Shown here one piece after another: positions 45,042 through 55,398 of a stretch of DNA of 64,000 bases (positions are counted from its first letter, which is position 1; the number at the start of each line of letters is the position of its first letter). The notes below the pieces were generated by a model that was not told where the DNA came from, did not search any database, and saw only the letters and a program-made list of their open reading frames with translations. The DNA is taken from assembly GCA_951640165.1 (NCBI GenBank), contig OX621263.1, positions 2,564,501 to 2,628,500 of the forward strand. The letters are read 5' to 3'. The translations under genes and the position numbers were made by a program. The stretch comes from Pseudoips prasinana. Its lineage: Eukaryota > Arthropoda > Insecta > Lepidoptera > Nolidae.

Positions 45042-45769
45042 TCTTCCCCGTCTCTCTTAAAAAAATTGTTTATTCTACTATTAGAATAAATAATTTTTTT
45101 TTCCGAAAGAACCCTTTACAACATTATACTAGCTTATTTTTACCTACCTAATGGAGGAATAATTACAATACATGACGGCCTTTACGACTAGACCGGCAGT
45201 TTCAATTTTATCATATAATGGATAACTATTGAAAGTGCCTTGTGGAAGCAAAACCTCCAAAAAAACTTTCCACACATCATGTGTGATTCTAAGCCAAAAT
45301 GTTACAAAGGTCTTATTAATAAGTTTTTGATTAATTCTATTTATACTCTTTGCTCTTACTGTCAACCATGTTTGACACTTTCAAAAATAATACCAAATAT
45401 GGAAGGGTCATAAATTAATTTTCATTATGTCACAGATAATACAATACATGGGAGTGTCACAACAGGTCTTATTGATATCATTGACCATAACGTACTATAT
45501 GGGTTTACCATATAACACGTTTTGTCGAAATCAAATACAACCTATAAATGGTACAACCATACACTGAGCATATCGGACATCAGCATAGACAACCTGTGGA
45601 GAGCATATTTGATCTTATGGCAGAAAATGACAGACAAAAGAAAAAATTCTACCTGTCATACGTTGGCATTGACATTTAATTGCAAAGAACAAAACATGAA
45701 ATCATCAGATAGATATACGTCCACCTTGCAATGATTAATTACAATGTGTTCGAATAATCCATGATGCAC

Positions 45770-46290
45770 CATAAAGGCGAGTTCTTGTTCAGGGCAAGTT
45801 TGTGGCAAGGGCAGCGCATGCTCGTGAAGTGTGGGCGTGTAGCTAGACAATGTATGCTCATGCGTGGACGTGTGGTGATGACAGCATATGCATATGTGTG
45901 GGCGTATGACGAGAGTAGCGTATGCCTACGTGTGGTATCAAGACCCGGAAGTCTCAGTCTTCAGACAACCAGTCTGATGTGTGTGGGCGTATGGTGAGGG
46001 CAGTGTATGCCTGCGTGTGGGAGTGTGGTGTCAGGACCCAGAGGTCTCCATCTTCAGACAACCAGTCTGATGTCCACCATTCCTTATGGAATTTTATGGA
46101 CCATGGATAATCCCTAGACTTGTCAAGTAAAAACAAGACAAGGTGTGTGTGTGTTCGTGTGAGGAGTTCTCCAATATCAGACAACCAGTCTGATGTCCAC
46201 CATTCCTTATGAAATTTATGGACCTTGGTTACTCCCTGAGACTAAGTGAAAACAAGAAAATGTGTGTGTGTTTGTGTAACCAGTTCTAAG
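45770..46290. repeat. imperfect repeats in the LTR element's 3' region
   Basis: The segment TTCAGACAACCAGTCTGATG (itself holding the palindrome CAGACnnnnnGTCTG) recurs at about 45958, 46053 and 46170, followed in the last two by CCACCATTCCTTATG...TTTATGGACC. GT-rich stretches resembling GTGTGGGCGTATG lie between. No coding frame is convincing from 45060 to 46760. Confidence 0.7.
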
Positions 46291-46759
46291 AAGCAAACTA
46301 AATTATAACCAAAAAGCCTAGCTCCTACTGACCTGCCCGCGACACAAAAGTTATTTTATTTAATCCCTATCTATATGTTCTTCCTTGTGTGGACGTATAT
46401 CCTGCTGTCTCCTTTGGATCTTCAAGCAGATCCGAAGGCTGGTCATCTTCTCCCATCATGATAGCTCTCCAATGGTATTACAACATACATGAAACAAATT
46501 AAATAGTATTAGTGACATTCTTTTAAGTAGAAGCATCAATTATAATATACAATTATATAGAGCAATATAACATAAAAATTCAAACTTCTATCACTGAGTG
46601 ATAAGCAGATGTGCACAATTTTATCAAGTACATACACGTAACACAAATTACATAACATAAGTAAACTAAAAGTAAATGAAAATTTAAGATATAATACAAT
46701 AATAACATATTAATATTTTGTACTTTAACATTAAATAATAACCATAAGTTGTTCTAACT

Positions 46760-48100
46760 TCAACTCAATCTTATTTTACAAGACTTTAAACGATGTTGAC
46801 TCCAATAGGTTAGTAATACACTATTATTACTCATATATTTTATTAAATTATTATCATTTATTAAACGTTTTAGTATTTTATATGGCCCTTTATATTGGCG
46901 AGAAAGTTTGTTACATACTCTAGTTACTCTTTTAGGACAACGTAATAAAACTAGCAACTTTCGTTTAGACTGGGTTCGATGTAAATTATGTTGAACTTTG
47001 CGTCTACAATTTTTGTTCAATTTTAGTGTTTGTACATTTATATTAAAATTTTTGTGTGTATTTTGTATATTATTAACCTTTATGGGCTGCAATGGGACAA
47101 TATTATTTAAATGGCTATTGATTATTTTTGGCAGATCATTAATTAAATTAAATTCTACTTTACTTTCTACAATTTCCATACTTACTTCGCATGGAAGTTT
47201 ATCTGTATTTGTAGTCTTTTGGTAAAAATATAAGTAATCATTCTGTGAAAAAAATTGTTTATCTGACTGTACGTCAGATGAATTATTTTCTAGTGCATGT
47301 TTTTCTTTTTTAATAAAATTACATGACATCCTATCAGTAAAAAGTCTATGTTTTTTAAAATCTAAAATAATATTGTGAGAAAAAAGGAAATCTTGTCCTA
47401 TGACAAAATTTTGTGAAATCTTATCCACAACATAAAAACTATGATTAAACACAACATTTTCCATCAAAATGTTCAATTTAATCTTCCCTATCACCTCCAA
47501 CTGCGCACCATTGATTGATTTTATTTGTGCATTGGAGAACTGCGGCATTTCTCCTAGCTTTTCTGCCAGCTTTTTATCGACAACAGACACTGATGCCCCC
47601 GTGTCAATCAGGGCTAGAAACGGGATATTTTTACACGTAATATTTATAAAAGGGGTAAACTCACACTGCTGAGTGATTTCACTTTCTGGTGGCTGTTGAC
47701 TGGTCTCTTCCATCATATTAAATGCCTCTATTCTTTTGGGTACGGCTGGCTGACGCTCCGTTGCTCCTCGTCTGTATGGAACGTAGCCTGGTGTAGAGGT
47801 GGTATCCCCTGGTGTATGGTTTCTTGGGCTAAAACTATAAGGGGAAATTTTATTATCTGGTCGGGGATAAACAGCTCCTGGCGTAGGCTGGTTGATCCTC
47901 GATGCCCAAGCTCCGGTGTAGCCATGTGGACCCGGTTGACCGTCATTCACTTCGCTGCGACTCACTGATATTTGCGTATTTTGTCCAACACTTCTTATAT
48001 TTACGGGTAAATTTAATGACGTGTGATTTGGTGTCATAAAAAGGTTTTTAATTTGTCTAAGACATGTTTTTAGGTCTTTTTTGTTGGTAAACACTTGCAT
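46760..48100 (-). CDS. gag tail - retropepsin - integrase C-terminal tail fusion ORF
   Basis: This 446-residue open frame begins within gag (MQVFTNKKDLKTCL). A proline/serine-rich linker follows (about 50-145), with no CCHC zinc knuckle, then a retroviral-type aspartic protease (about 148-258) with active site DTGAS at 166-170 and the second-strand motif VIGQDFL near 233. The last 55 residues (KLSRQYKGPYKIL at 398-410) look like the chromodomain-less C-terminus of a Gypsy integrase. RT, RNase H and the integrase core are absent, so an internal deletion probably joined pro to the pol tail in frame; alternatively this layout is normal for a non-autonomous lineage. The long open frame after gag's damage is notable. 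Confidence 0.75.
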   Translation of the reverse strand: MQVFTNKKDLKTCLRQIKNLFMTPNHTSLNLPVNIRSVGQNTQISVSRSEVNDGQPGPHGYTGAWASRINQPTPGAVYPRPDNKISPYSFSPRNHTPGDTTSTPGYVPYRRGATERQPAVPKRIEAFNMMEETSQQPPESEITQQCEFTPFINITCKNIPFLALIDTGASVSVVDKKLAEKLGEMPQFSNAQIKSINGAQLEVIGKIKLNILMENVVFNHSFYVVDKISQNFVIGQDFLFSHNIILDFKKHRLFTDRMSCNFIKKEKHALENNSSDVQSDKQFFSQNDYLYFYQKTTNTDKLPCEVSMEIVESKVEFNLINDLPKIINSHLNNIVPLQPIKVNNIQNTHKNFNINVQTLKLNKNCRRKVQHNLHRTQSKRKLLVLLRCPKRVTRVCNKLSRQYKGPYKILKRLINDNNLIKYMSNNSVLLTYWSQHRLKSCKIRLS

Positions 48101-48500
48101 TCCAACCTTATTTTTAATAAATGAGTTGCAGCTTTTCAGAAATTGGTTAATAAATATACGTTCCGTAATCGCTGTACCCGCTTTGGCAGCCAGTTCATCT
48201 AAAGTATTCTAAAGAATAAAAATAGGTAACTGGGTCTTCATTGTAGCCTTGTCGCCTTTCAAAGAAGTCGGCGAGTGGACTGCTTTGCCCGTCAAATTCG
48301 TCGGTGATCTTCTTCTGGAGATCAGCAAATGTATCACACTGAGAATAAATGGTTTTATAAAATGATAAAGCGGGCCCCTGTAGTTATGCCCCTAAGATGA
48401 GTTTTTTTGCATCTTCATCGTATTTGTTGATTGCGGCAATTACTGCGAATTGCCTAAAAAAATCGTTAACGTAAGCCGTTTCCCCGTCGAATTGCTCCAT
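48101..48500 (-). pseudogene. gag N-terminal region, broken
   Basis: From an ATG at 48500 (minus) the translation resembles a retrotransposon gag (capsid-type helices, a run like LQGPALSFYKTI, then FADLQKKITDEF). It carries an in-frame TAA at 48384-48386 and a frame change near 48205-48215, after which the reading frame continues into the ORF below. This copy therefore cannot make intact Gag. Confidence 0.75.
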
Positions 48501-48596
48501 CTGAAATTATTTATGGAAAAAATACTTCTCGTGATATCCTCGATTCTTCTCTCGTTCTTCAGGGTATACTTATCAATATACCCGGCGGCTCCACCA

Positions 48597-48859
48597 TATG
48601 ACGTTCTGCAACTTCAGATCGTCTTCGGGATCTTTTGTATTATATAAGTAATACACGTCAAATACTGAATTAGTCGTATATTTTCTTCAATTTCACTATG
48701 ATAGGTAACAGGGCTTGTGTAGCTTAGAGAGTTCTGACGTAGACTCAATGACTGTTCTAAAGAATTTTTGTTTGAAATATTTTCAAACGCGTTCTTTTTT
48801 TAATGATTTCTTTTTAAATGTTTGGACGAACGAAGGTGCCAACCAAGAAGGTCGTCACA
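48597..48859 (-). repeat. 5' LTR
   Basis: It would hold the element's promoter and transcript start. It is 263 bp and bounded by TGTGACG and CGTCATA on the minus strand. It is nearly identical to the 3' LTR, implying recent insertion. Confidence 0.88.
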
Positions 48860-48863
48860 CTAC

Positions 48864-49365
48864 CTAGGTGGACGACCCGGAGAAGTAAGCCACAAAGAAA
48901 CTCCGGGCTAGCTTTTTTCGTCTTTTGCTTTTTGTTTTCGATTATTTTTTATATCTTGTATTTTCTTACATTGTGATGGGTGTTACGTAGGCTAATGCAC
49001 GCAGATAACCGTTGTCATCTAATGAATCAAAAAATTCTGAGATAATAAACAATAACATTAAATTTCACTCAAGCAATTAGAATAATCTCTTGATTACGCA
49101 GAGTGGTCGTATTTTAAGATTAGACGGACTCTACTGTGAAGGTTTTCAGGATGGGAGACAAAGGAAACGGAAATGTATTGGATCTTATCGTTTATTGAAT
49201 TTCCATAAATTTTAATAAGGATATAAATCCTGCTAAAGAGATGTAGGATAAATTTGTTCAGTCGCTCCCATAGCTTTGTATATGTTAAGCACCTAAGCGT
49301 GAGGTCAGCCTGTAGATTAATATTCTCCCTTTATCAGAGCTACTTTTCTAGACCAATATAAGTAA
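48864..49365. other. no gene seen
   Basis: AT-rich; a GTTAAGCACCTAAGCGTGAGG piece at 49285 is shared with 5385. Otherwise unassigned. Confidence 0.4.
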
Positions 49366-50955
49366 AAAGAAGTAACGTTTGTGAGTTTGGGTCTGTGAAC
49401 CGATTTTGAAAATTATTTCACCAATACAAAGCTACGTTATTGTGGAGTGTCATAGGCTATGATTCATCACCATAATTTTTATGTGTCCCGAACTTTTAAC
49501 CCGAAGTATTAGTGTGCGTCACGATTGCTCCGCCACGTTATCCAAACAGAAAAAGAAATCGCTATATTTTTTGTCAAAATTAGTCAAAATCGAAAGGTAC
49601 AAACCAAAACTTTGTCAAAGAAGAAATAAAGAAGTTTCAGGGGTTTTAAGTTGGCCGCGCGAACGTAACGTGCACGATTGCGCGGCCATGGAGATCTCAG
49701 TAACTACTTGGGGTAGAGATCTAAATCTTTTTGTTAATTGAACATTTCATTTGTCAACAATTGTCAAAAAAAGAATTATAAGACTAAGATCAATATTTCA
49801 CGAAATATTCACCTTGGAAGTTATGGCCGCGCAATCGTGCACTTGATGTTTCTTTAATCTCGATTATTTCTTCAAAACTTAAGATATCATACAGTAAAAC
49901 TGTTACTAGAAGAAAGGTTTTAATATGTCAAAGGTACCGAAAGCAATTAATGCCACCAAAGTTTATTTAAACTGACGAAATCAAGGCAAAACAAAAGTTA
50001 CGTGGCCGCGCAATCGTAACGTTACTTTGAACGCTGATATCTCACTATCTATAATTGTTAAGATTTCGGTGTTAACATCCATTTATTCGTAATATTAACC
50101 TAATCAGATTGACATAGCGTTTTAACCTCAGAACAATTTTCTACGCGTGTAATCTCAAAATTGATAATATCTCTTATAATGTTCAAGTAAAGTGACCATA
50201 ATTTCTGTTAAATATGGGGATATCTTTTGCTCGCTAAATTTTTGACATTACACGCGTAGCAAATTGTCCTGAGGTTAAAACGCTATGTCAATCTGATTAG
50301 GTTAATATTACGAATAAATGGATGTTAACACCGAAATCTTAACAATTATAGATAATGAGATATTAGCGTTTAAAGTAACGTTACGATTGCGCGGCCACGT
50401 AACTTTTGTTTTGCCTTGATTTCGTCAGTTTAAATAAACTTTGGTGGCATTAAATGCTTTCGGTACCTTTGACATATTAAAACCTTTCTTCTAGTAACAG
50501 TTTTACTGTATGATATCTTAAGTTTTGAAGAAATAATCGAGATTAAAGAAACATCAAGTGCACGATTGCGCGGCCATAACTTCCAAGGTGAATATTTCGT
50601 GAAATATTGAGCCTAGTCTTATAATTCTTTTTTTGACAATTGTTGACAAATGAAATGTTAAATTAACAAAAAGATTTAGATCTCTATCCCAAGTAGTTAC
50701 TGAGATCTCCATGGCCGCGCAATCGTGCACGTTACGTTCGCGCGGCCAACTTAAAGCCCCTATAACTTCTTTATTTCTTCTTTGACAAAGTTTTGGTTAG
50801 TACCTTTCGATTTTGACTAATTTGGACAAAAAATATAGCGATTTCTTTTTCTGTTTGGATAACGTGGCGGAGCAATCGTGACGCACACGAAGTATTACGC
50901 GGGACAAACGGGCACAAAAATATTTATAACGCGGAACGAAGTCCGCGGTACAAAT
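49366..50955 (+). mobile_element. old Helitron split by the foldback element
   Basis: AAGTAACGTTTGTGAGTTTG...CAAAGCTACGTTATTGTGGA...CATAGGCTATGATTCATCAC (49368-49502) and CGCGGGACAAACGGGCAC (50898) read as one degenerate Lep1-like sequence once the foldback is removed. Ends are uncertain. Confidence 0.5.
49512..50888. mobile_element. foldback element, 642-bp inverted arms, 9-bp target duplication (MULE/FB-like)
   Basis: The arms 49512-50153 and 50247-50888 are exactly equal in length and nearly identical as reverse complements, around a 93-bp loop. The ends read GTGTGCGTCACGATTGC and are flanked by the duplication GAAGTATTA (49503-49511, 50889-50897). Each arm holds three copies of GGCCGCGCAATCGT in alternating orientation (about 49671, 49825, 50004 and mirror sites), probable binding sites for a transposase. 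No ORF of note is present. Long inverted arms with 9-bp duplications are known for Drosophila Foldback and Mutator-like elements; assignment to that group is inference. It interrupts what looks like an old Helitron copy. Confidence 0.88.
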
Positions 50956-50978
50956 GACACGTGTGACGCAGCGGCTAA

Positions 50979-51404
50979 AGGTCTAACCACACCAAACGGC
51001 CCGCATCGGCCCGCATCGAAACGAATTTTACAATCTTTAAGCGAAATTAAATCTTGTATACAGTGTTTAAAGTTTACATTACCAAGTCAAGGATAAACAC
51101 AGCCGGTGACATGCCGCGACACGCGATCGGCTCCGTCCGCATGCGTTCGGATACCGGCGCATACGTTCGAATACCGCCAAATGCGCTCGGAGCCGTCCGC
51201 CTGCGTTCGGATTCCGCCGGGTGCGCTGGGGCTTAAAACTATGAAACTAAAAAAGAAGCGAAGGTAGTAGTTTGCGACGACGCGACGTCCGGACGCGGTC
51301 GGATGCCGTCGCATTCGACCGTATCCGGACGGATGCGGCGGCATCCGACCGCGTCCGTGCGGTGCGATACTGGCCGATGCGGGCCGTTTGGTGTGGTTGG
51401 ACCT
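50979..51404. mobile_element. PIF/Harbinger-like MITE with internal GC-rich repeats
   Basis: Inverted repeats of 33 bp with one mismatch begin AGGTCYAACCACACCAAACG (50979-51011, 51372-51404) and are flanked by the 3-bp duplication TAA (50976-50978, 51405-51407). A 3-bp TWA duplication is the mark of the PIF/Harbinger superfamily. The 360-bp core is GC-rich and made of degenerate ~20-bp units around TGCGTTCGGAT. It sits between the A and B boxes of a SINE-C copy. Confidence 0.8.
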
Positions 51405-51470
51405 TAAGACAGTCGCCTCGCCGGTCGTGACCTGGGTTCGATCCCGCGCCGGACAACTATTTTCGTGACC

Positions 51471-51605
<135 letters not shown>

Positions 51606-51717
51606 GTAGTACGGAGTCTGGATGTCATTTGTGTCCGTCTATTATATGTTTGTGAAGTACCCCGCGACACAGGGGTTATACTACCTAGTGCGGGGTTAGT
51701 CTTAAAAAAATCTAATA

Positions 51718-51805
51718 AATATCTTGGAACAGCTAACACACGGCCATCTGATCTCAAATTAGGCAAACCTGTACTATGGCAACCAGACAACTGATAAACA
51801 TCATA
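51718..51805 (-). repeat. SINE-B tail fragment
   Basis: GGAACAGCTAACACACGGCC to CAACCAGACAACTGATAAAC. Confidence 0.72.
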
Positions 51806-51905
51806 TCAGCCGGAAGACGTCCACTGCTGGACAAAGGCCTCCCCCAAATATCTCCACAGTTGCCGGATTTCCGCTATCCACATCAAGCGGCTTCTACACC
51901 TCTCT
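51806..51905 (-). pseudogene. LINE family-J C-terminus
   Basis: The reverse frame reads LWRYLGEAFVQQWTSSG. Confidence 0.72.
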
Positions 51906-51920
51906 CTATTTTTCCCCTTC

Positions 51921-52125
51921 AGTAATATACGTAAAGCCGTCGGTCTTGTAACCGATCTCTTTCCGGTCGTGTCGCTAGTCGCTACATCATTAGAGTGATG
52001 GAATAGAAAATGCCCCGGTGTTTGCGCATACGCTTGTGCACTATAATATGTCCTGCGCAATTGGCTAATCTCCATTGAGACCGGCCACCGTGGCCGATAT
52101 TCGGCCGGGAGGACATTATTAAGTT
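51921..52125 (+). repeat. SINE-D body
   Basis: ACGTAAAGCCGTCGGTCTTG, AGAGTGATGGAATAGAAAAT and GGCCGATATTCGGCCGGGAG. Confidence 0.78.
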
Positions 52126-52139
52126 ATTGTCAAGCTTAT

Positions 52140-52352
52140 ACATCATCATCATCATGTCAGCAAAAGTACGTCCACTGCTGGACAAGAGCCTCCCCAAAGA
52201 ATGAGCGGATATGCTATAATCGCCACGCTTTGCAGACGATCGCAGTTTGATGGTCAGAGAAGAAAAACGCTGCTCCCGTTCTCTGGTAGGTATTCCCTCG
52301 GTCGATTTCTACGCCCCCCACGGGATGAGATGGGGTGATGATATTCTACCAC
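52140..52352 (-). repeat. LINE family-I fragment
   Basis: Starts CATCATCATCATGTCAGCAA (the (ATG)n tail in reverse), ends CCCACGGGATGAGATGGGG. Confidence 0.78.
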
Positions 52353-52575
52353 AATACTTATACATATGTTAGTTTAATTATCGAATTTCATTGTTATTTA
52401 TATATGTATTTTGCCACACTACCCTTTCTCAATCCTCTTGGGATTACTGAGTCTGGTTCATAGGAAATTATACGAAATGTTAGTTAACTGATATAGCAAG
52501 GGCGGCATCTATCTGGGGATTTGTAACGGTCAAGGTTGGGAACGGATTTATACGGGCTTGATCTGCTTTAATATA

Positions 52576-52920
52576 CATACATAGACTAACGCTTGTTTCC
52601 CAGAGGGGTAGACAGAGACAGAGACAACGGATTTCCATTTGTCACGATCTTTGCACACCTCTTTTGCCTCGCGTACTGACATTATATTCTTCATACATGC
52701 TCGCCGGTTTAGGGTACTTCTGACCTGGCAGAACGTCTCCGATTTGGTCAGAGAATGTTCTACGAGGTCTTTCCCTTCCGGTTGTCCCATCCACACGGGC
52801 CAGGTATACTCCTTTTGTCAATCTTCTTTCATTCATCCTTTCTAAATGCCCAAACCATCTCAGCATTTCTTTTTCTATCTTTGTGACTACATCTTCTTTC
52901 ACATCACAACGCTCTCTTAT
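52576..52920 (-). mobile_element. 5'-truncated family-G LINE, 15-bp target duplication
   Basis: Duplication ATCTGCTTTAATATA (52561-52575, 52921-52935). Reverse frame [37 protein letters not shown] and [10 protein letters not shown]; the 3' tail is CATACATAC-type in reverse. Confidence 0.9.
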
Positions 52921-52984
52921 ATCTGCTTTAATATATCATTGGAATACCTCCCACTCTCGTTATGAGGAGGGGTAAGGAGTGTTT

Positions 52985-53205
52985 TATCAACCACTTTAAT
53001 AATGTCCTCATGGTCGAAATTACACGGTGGCCAGTCTCTGTGGAGAATAGAATCTCCGCGCGACATGTTATAGTGCACAAATGTGTGTACAAACACAGAG
53101 GTCCTTACTATTCCACGATAGGACCGGAAAGAGTTTAGGTACACGTCCAACGGCCTTAGGTGCTCTCCGGTGCACGAAATATACACCCCCGTACCTCGGA
53201 AAGTC
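52985..53205 (-). repeat. SINE-D body
   Basis: GCGACATGTTATAGTGCACA, GGACCGGAAAGAGTTTAGGT and CCCCCGTACCTCGGAAAG. Confidence 0.72.
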
Positions 53206-53224
53206 AGAGACGGAACTAGGTAGA

Positions 53225-53835
53225 GCCCTCGTCTTACCGAAGGTATATTTCCTAGAGAACGGGCAGTAGCGTCTCTCTGTGTATTATGACCATCATATTG
53301 CGATCGCCAACCCGTCTGCCAAGCGTGGCTATTCTTCTTCTTAGCGTGTCGATGGCAATCTAAATTAAATCAGCCCAGAATTCAGCTACGAGTTGAGCGT
53401 TGTCAGTAGCGTCCATTAGTTCTTGTAACGTGCAGGCATTAGGGCACGCAGGACATGTTAACAAGTGTGCCATAGTTTGAGGAACAGAACCACACTTGCA
53501 CTCTAGGTTGGAAATGTTTAAAAATCCCTACCTGAGCAGGTTTTCCTTGCTTCGAGAAACTTGGGTCCGGAGTCTATTCAGGGACTTCCAGGTTGGCCAC
53601 GGCAACTTGTGTCCAGGTGGAAGGTTTTCAGCGGGAGGGACGAATGGGATGGGTAGGCAAGCACTGTTTCGTCACAGTTTGAGCCGTGTCTTAGACCGTT
53701 CGCCAGAAAGTGGAAGCACACACTTCAGGAAGCGTGGCTATTATGGCATATTGCTTCAAATTATTGACACAACTCCACTCTGGAAATCTTTTCGGGAGGC
53801 CTTGTTTGCACACGCAATCCCTTCTAAAATTGCCC
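53225..53835 (+). repeat. LINE family-I fragment split by another LINE
   Basis: 53225-53333 (GATCGCCAACCCGTCTGCCA) and 53730-53835 (TATTATGGCATATTGCTTCA, TTCGGGAGGCCTTGTTTGCA) are contiguous in other copies. Confidence 0.8.
53334..53729 (-). mobile_element. 5'-truncated LINE with zinc-knuckle C-terminus and (AAG)n tail
   Basis: Duplication AAGCGTGGCTATT (53321-53333, 53730-53742). The reverse frame shows LECKCGSVPQTMAHLLTCP and AEFWADLI with frameshifts, the Cys-rich end of a LINE ORF2; the 3' tail is AAGAAGAAG. A fragment of the same 3' end lies at 34658-34690. Confidence 0.88.
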
Positions 53836-53900
53836 CTCCATAAAACTGTTTTCAGACTGAGTGGTTTGGCTGTAGAACTTTCTTCCGCCAAATATATAGA

Positions 53901-54140
53901 CGGTCACCGTAGCCTAGTTGGTAGTGCTCCTGCCTACGAAGCTGGTGGTCCTGGGTTCGAATCCCGGTAAGTGCAAATATTTGTCTGATGAGCACGAATA
54001 TTTGTTTGTGAGTCATGGATGTTTTCTATGTATTTAAGTATTTATCTATCTATATAAGTATGTATATCGTCGCCTGGTACCCATAGTACAAGCTTTGCTT
54101 AGTTGGGGGATCTGTGTGACATTGTCCCCAGATATTATAT
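53901..54140 (+). repeat. SINE-A copy
   Basis: Full head and B box; tail has a short deletion (TTAGTTGGGGGATCTG). Confidence 0.9.
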
Positions 54141-54349
54141 TATTATTATTATTCGGAACTGCAATTCTCTGTTTTCTTTTAAAAGACAAGTCAAAAACCA
54201 CTATCTATCTATTTCATCCAGTTAGAATGTACGTTAGTATTAGTATTTAGTGTATTTTAAATTTAACATTGAGTATAATAGAGGTATATATTCGTATTTA
54301 TTAATTATTAGTATGTAACTTTATTATTGACCTACACACATTACTGTCT

Positions 54350-54525
54350 TCTACTGTAGCTAAGACAGGCGCCTCGCCGCTTCGTGTCGCGGGTTCGAGT
54401 TCCGCGCCGGACAAGTATTTGTGTGACCCATAAATAGTTGTTCTGGGTCTGGATGTAATTTGTGTCCGTCTCTTATGTTTGTAAACAACACATGCATTTG
54501 ATTCCCTAGTGCGGGCGTTGACTTA
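54350..54525 (+). repeat. SINE-C copy
   Basis: AAGACAGGCGCCTCGCCGCT, B box GGGTTCGAGTTCC, GACCCATAAATAGTTGTTCT and end CCCTAGTGCGGGCGTTG. It shows the unexpanded CCCATAAATAG site for comparison with 51471. Confidence 0.85.
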
Positions 54526-54675
54526 TTGAAGAAAAACATTTTTTTATTTTCCTATAGCGGGTCTTCTGGAAGATATTTCTTACGAAATAAGCAGATCCTA
54601 TGTAGGTACTCTTCGTTTCCTTTTTGTTTAATTTGTCTGTACATAAATAAAAAAATATAAAATGAATTCGAAATA

Positions 54676-55033
54676 CTGATGTAAGAGAGCGTTGTGGTGA
54701 GAAAGACGATGTAGTCACAAAGATTGAAAAAGGAATGCTGAGATGGTTTGGTCATTTAGAAAGGATGAATGAAAGAAGATTGACTAAAGAAGTATACCTG
54801 GCCTGTGTGAATGGAACAACCGGAAGGGGAAGACCTCGTCGAACATTATCTGACCAAATAGGAGACGTTCTCAAGAAAGGCCAGGTCAGAAGTACCCTAA
54901 ACCGGTGAGCATGTATGAAGAATATAATGACAGTAATCGAGGCAAAAGACGTGTGCAAAGATCTTGACAAATGAAAATCCGTTGTCTCTGCCTACCCCTC
55001 TGGGAAACAGGCGTGAGTATGTATGTATGTATA
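54676..55033 (+). pseudogene. family-G LINE C-terminus with (TATG)n tail
   Basis: The + frame has [17 protein letters not shown], then GRGRPRRTL and, after a [17 protein letters not shown]; it ends GCGTGAGTATGTATGTATGTATA. It lies 210 bp upstream of atos exon 1. Confidence 0.85.
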
Positions 55034-55242
55034 AACAAAAAAAAAGATGAGTCGATAATTTTTTATCGTATTTATAAATGGTTTTTTTGAATTAGTTCAG
55101 TTTCACGGCTAGATATTTATGTTACCTTGAACAATATAAGCACTTCTGGCCAAATTTGCATTAACGTCATTAGATGGATTGAAGCTGAGCGGACGTCCAA
55201 ATAGTAGAATGTTACTGATGATACTCTTTTCCTTTGTTCCAG

Positions 55243-55398
55243 ATGCACAGTTGTGAGCCGTTGCCGACGCCGCCAGCGTCAGGCCCCAACCTGCTGCTGC
55301 AGCTAGGCCGGCTCATCATCAGGTCCAGGTCATCCAGTCCCGCAGACCGTCTGCTGCACGCCAAGCTGTTGCCAGCCAAACCTTCCACTAGCACACAG
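55243..55398 (+). CDS. atos: atos exon 1 (first visible coding exon)
   Basis: It encodes 52 residues starting MHSCEPLPTPPASG. Acceptor TTTGTTCCAG lies just upstream and donor CAG|GTACTG downstream; it ends in phase 0. GC content is clearly higher than in the surrounding intron. Confidence 0.8.

Larger units (their letters stand above)
44779..48859 (-). mobile_element. Ty3/Gypsy-type LTR retrotransposon with internal deletion
   Basis: Two 263-bp direct repeats (44779-45041, 48597-48859) differ at only two positions I could find. On the minus strand they run TGTGACGACC...CGTCATA, and the unit is flanked by the 4-bp duplication CTAC (44775-44778, 48860-48863). Directly inside the 5' LTR lies a primer-binding-site-like TGGTGGAGCCGCC (minus strand, from 48596). 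Directly inside the 3' LTR lies a purine tract AAGAGAGACGGGGAAGA (about 45042-45058). The 3.55-kb interior encodes gag and protease but no reverse transcriptase, RNase H or integrase core. The 4-bp duplication and the protease style favour Ty3/Gypsy over BEL or Copia. Confidence 0.9.

Noticed and set aside
45144..45365. 73-codon minus-strand ORF near the 3' LTR as an env-like gene
   Set aside because: No signal peptide, membrane segment or furin-type site is visible; the length is within chance for this composition.
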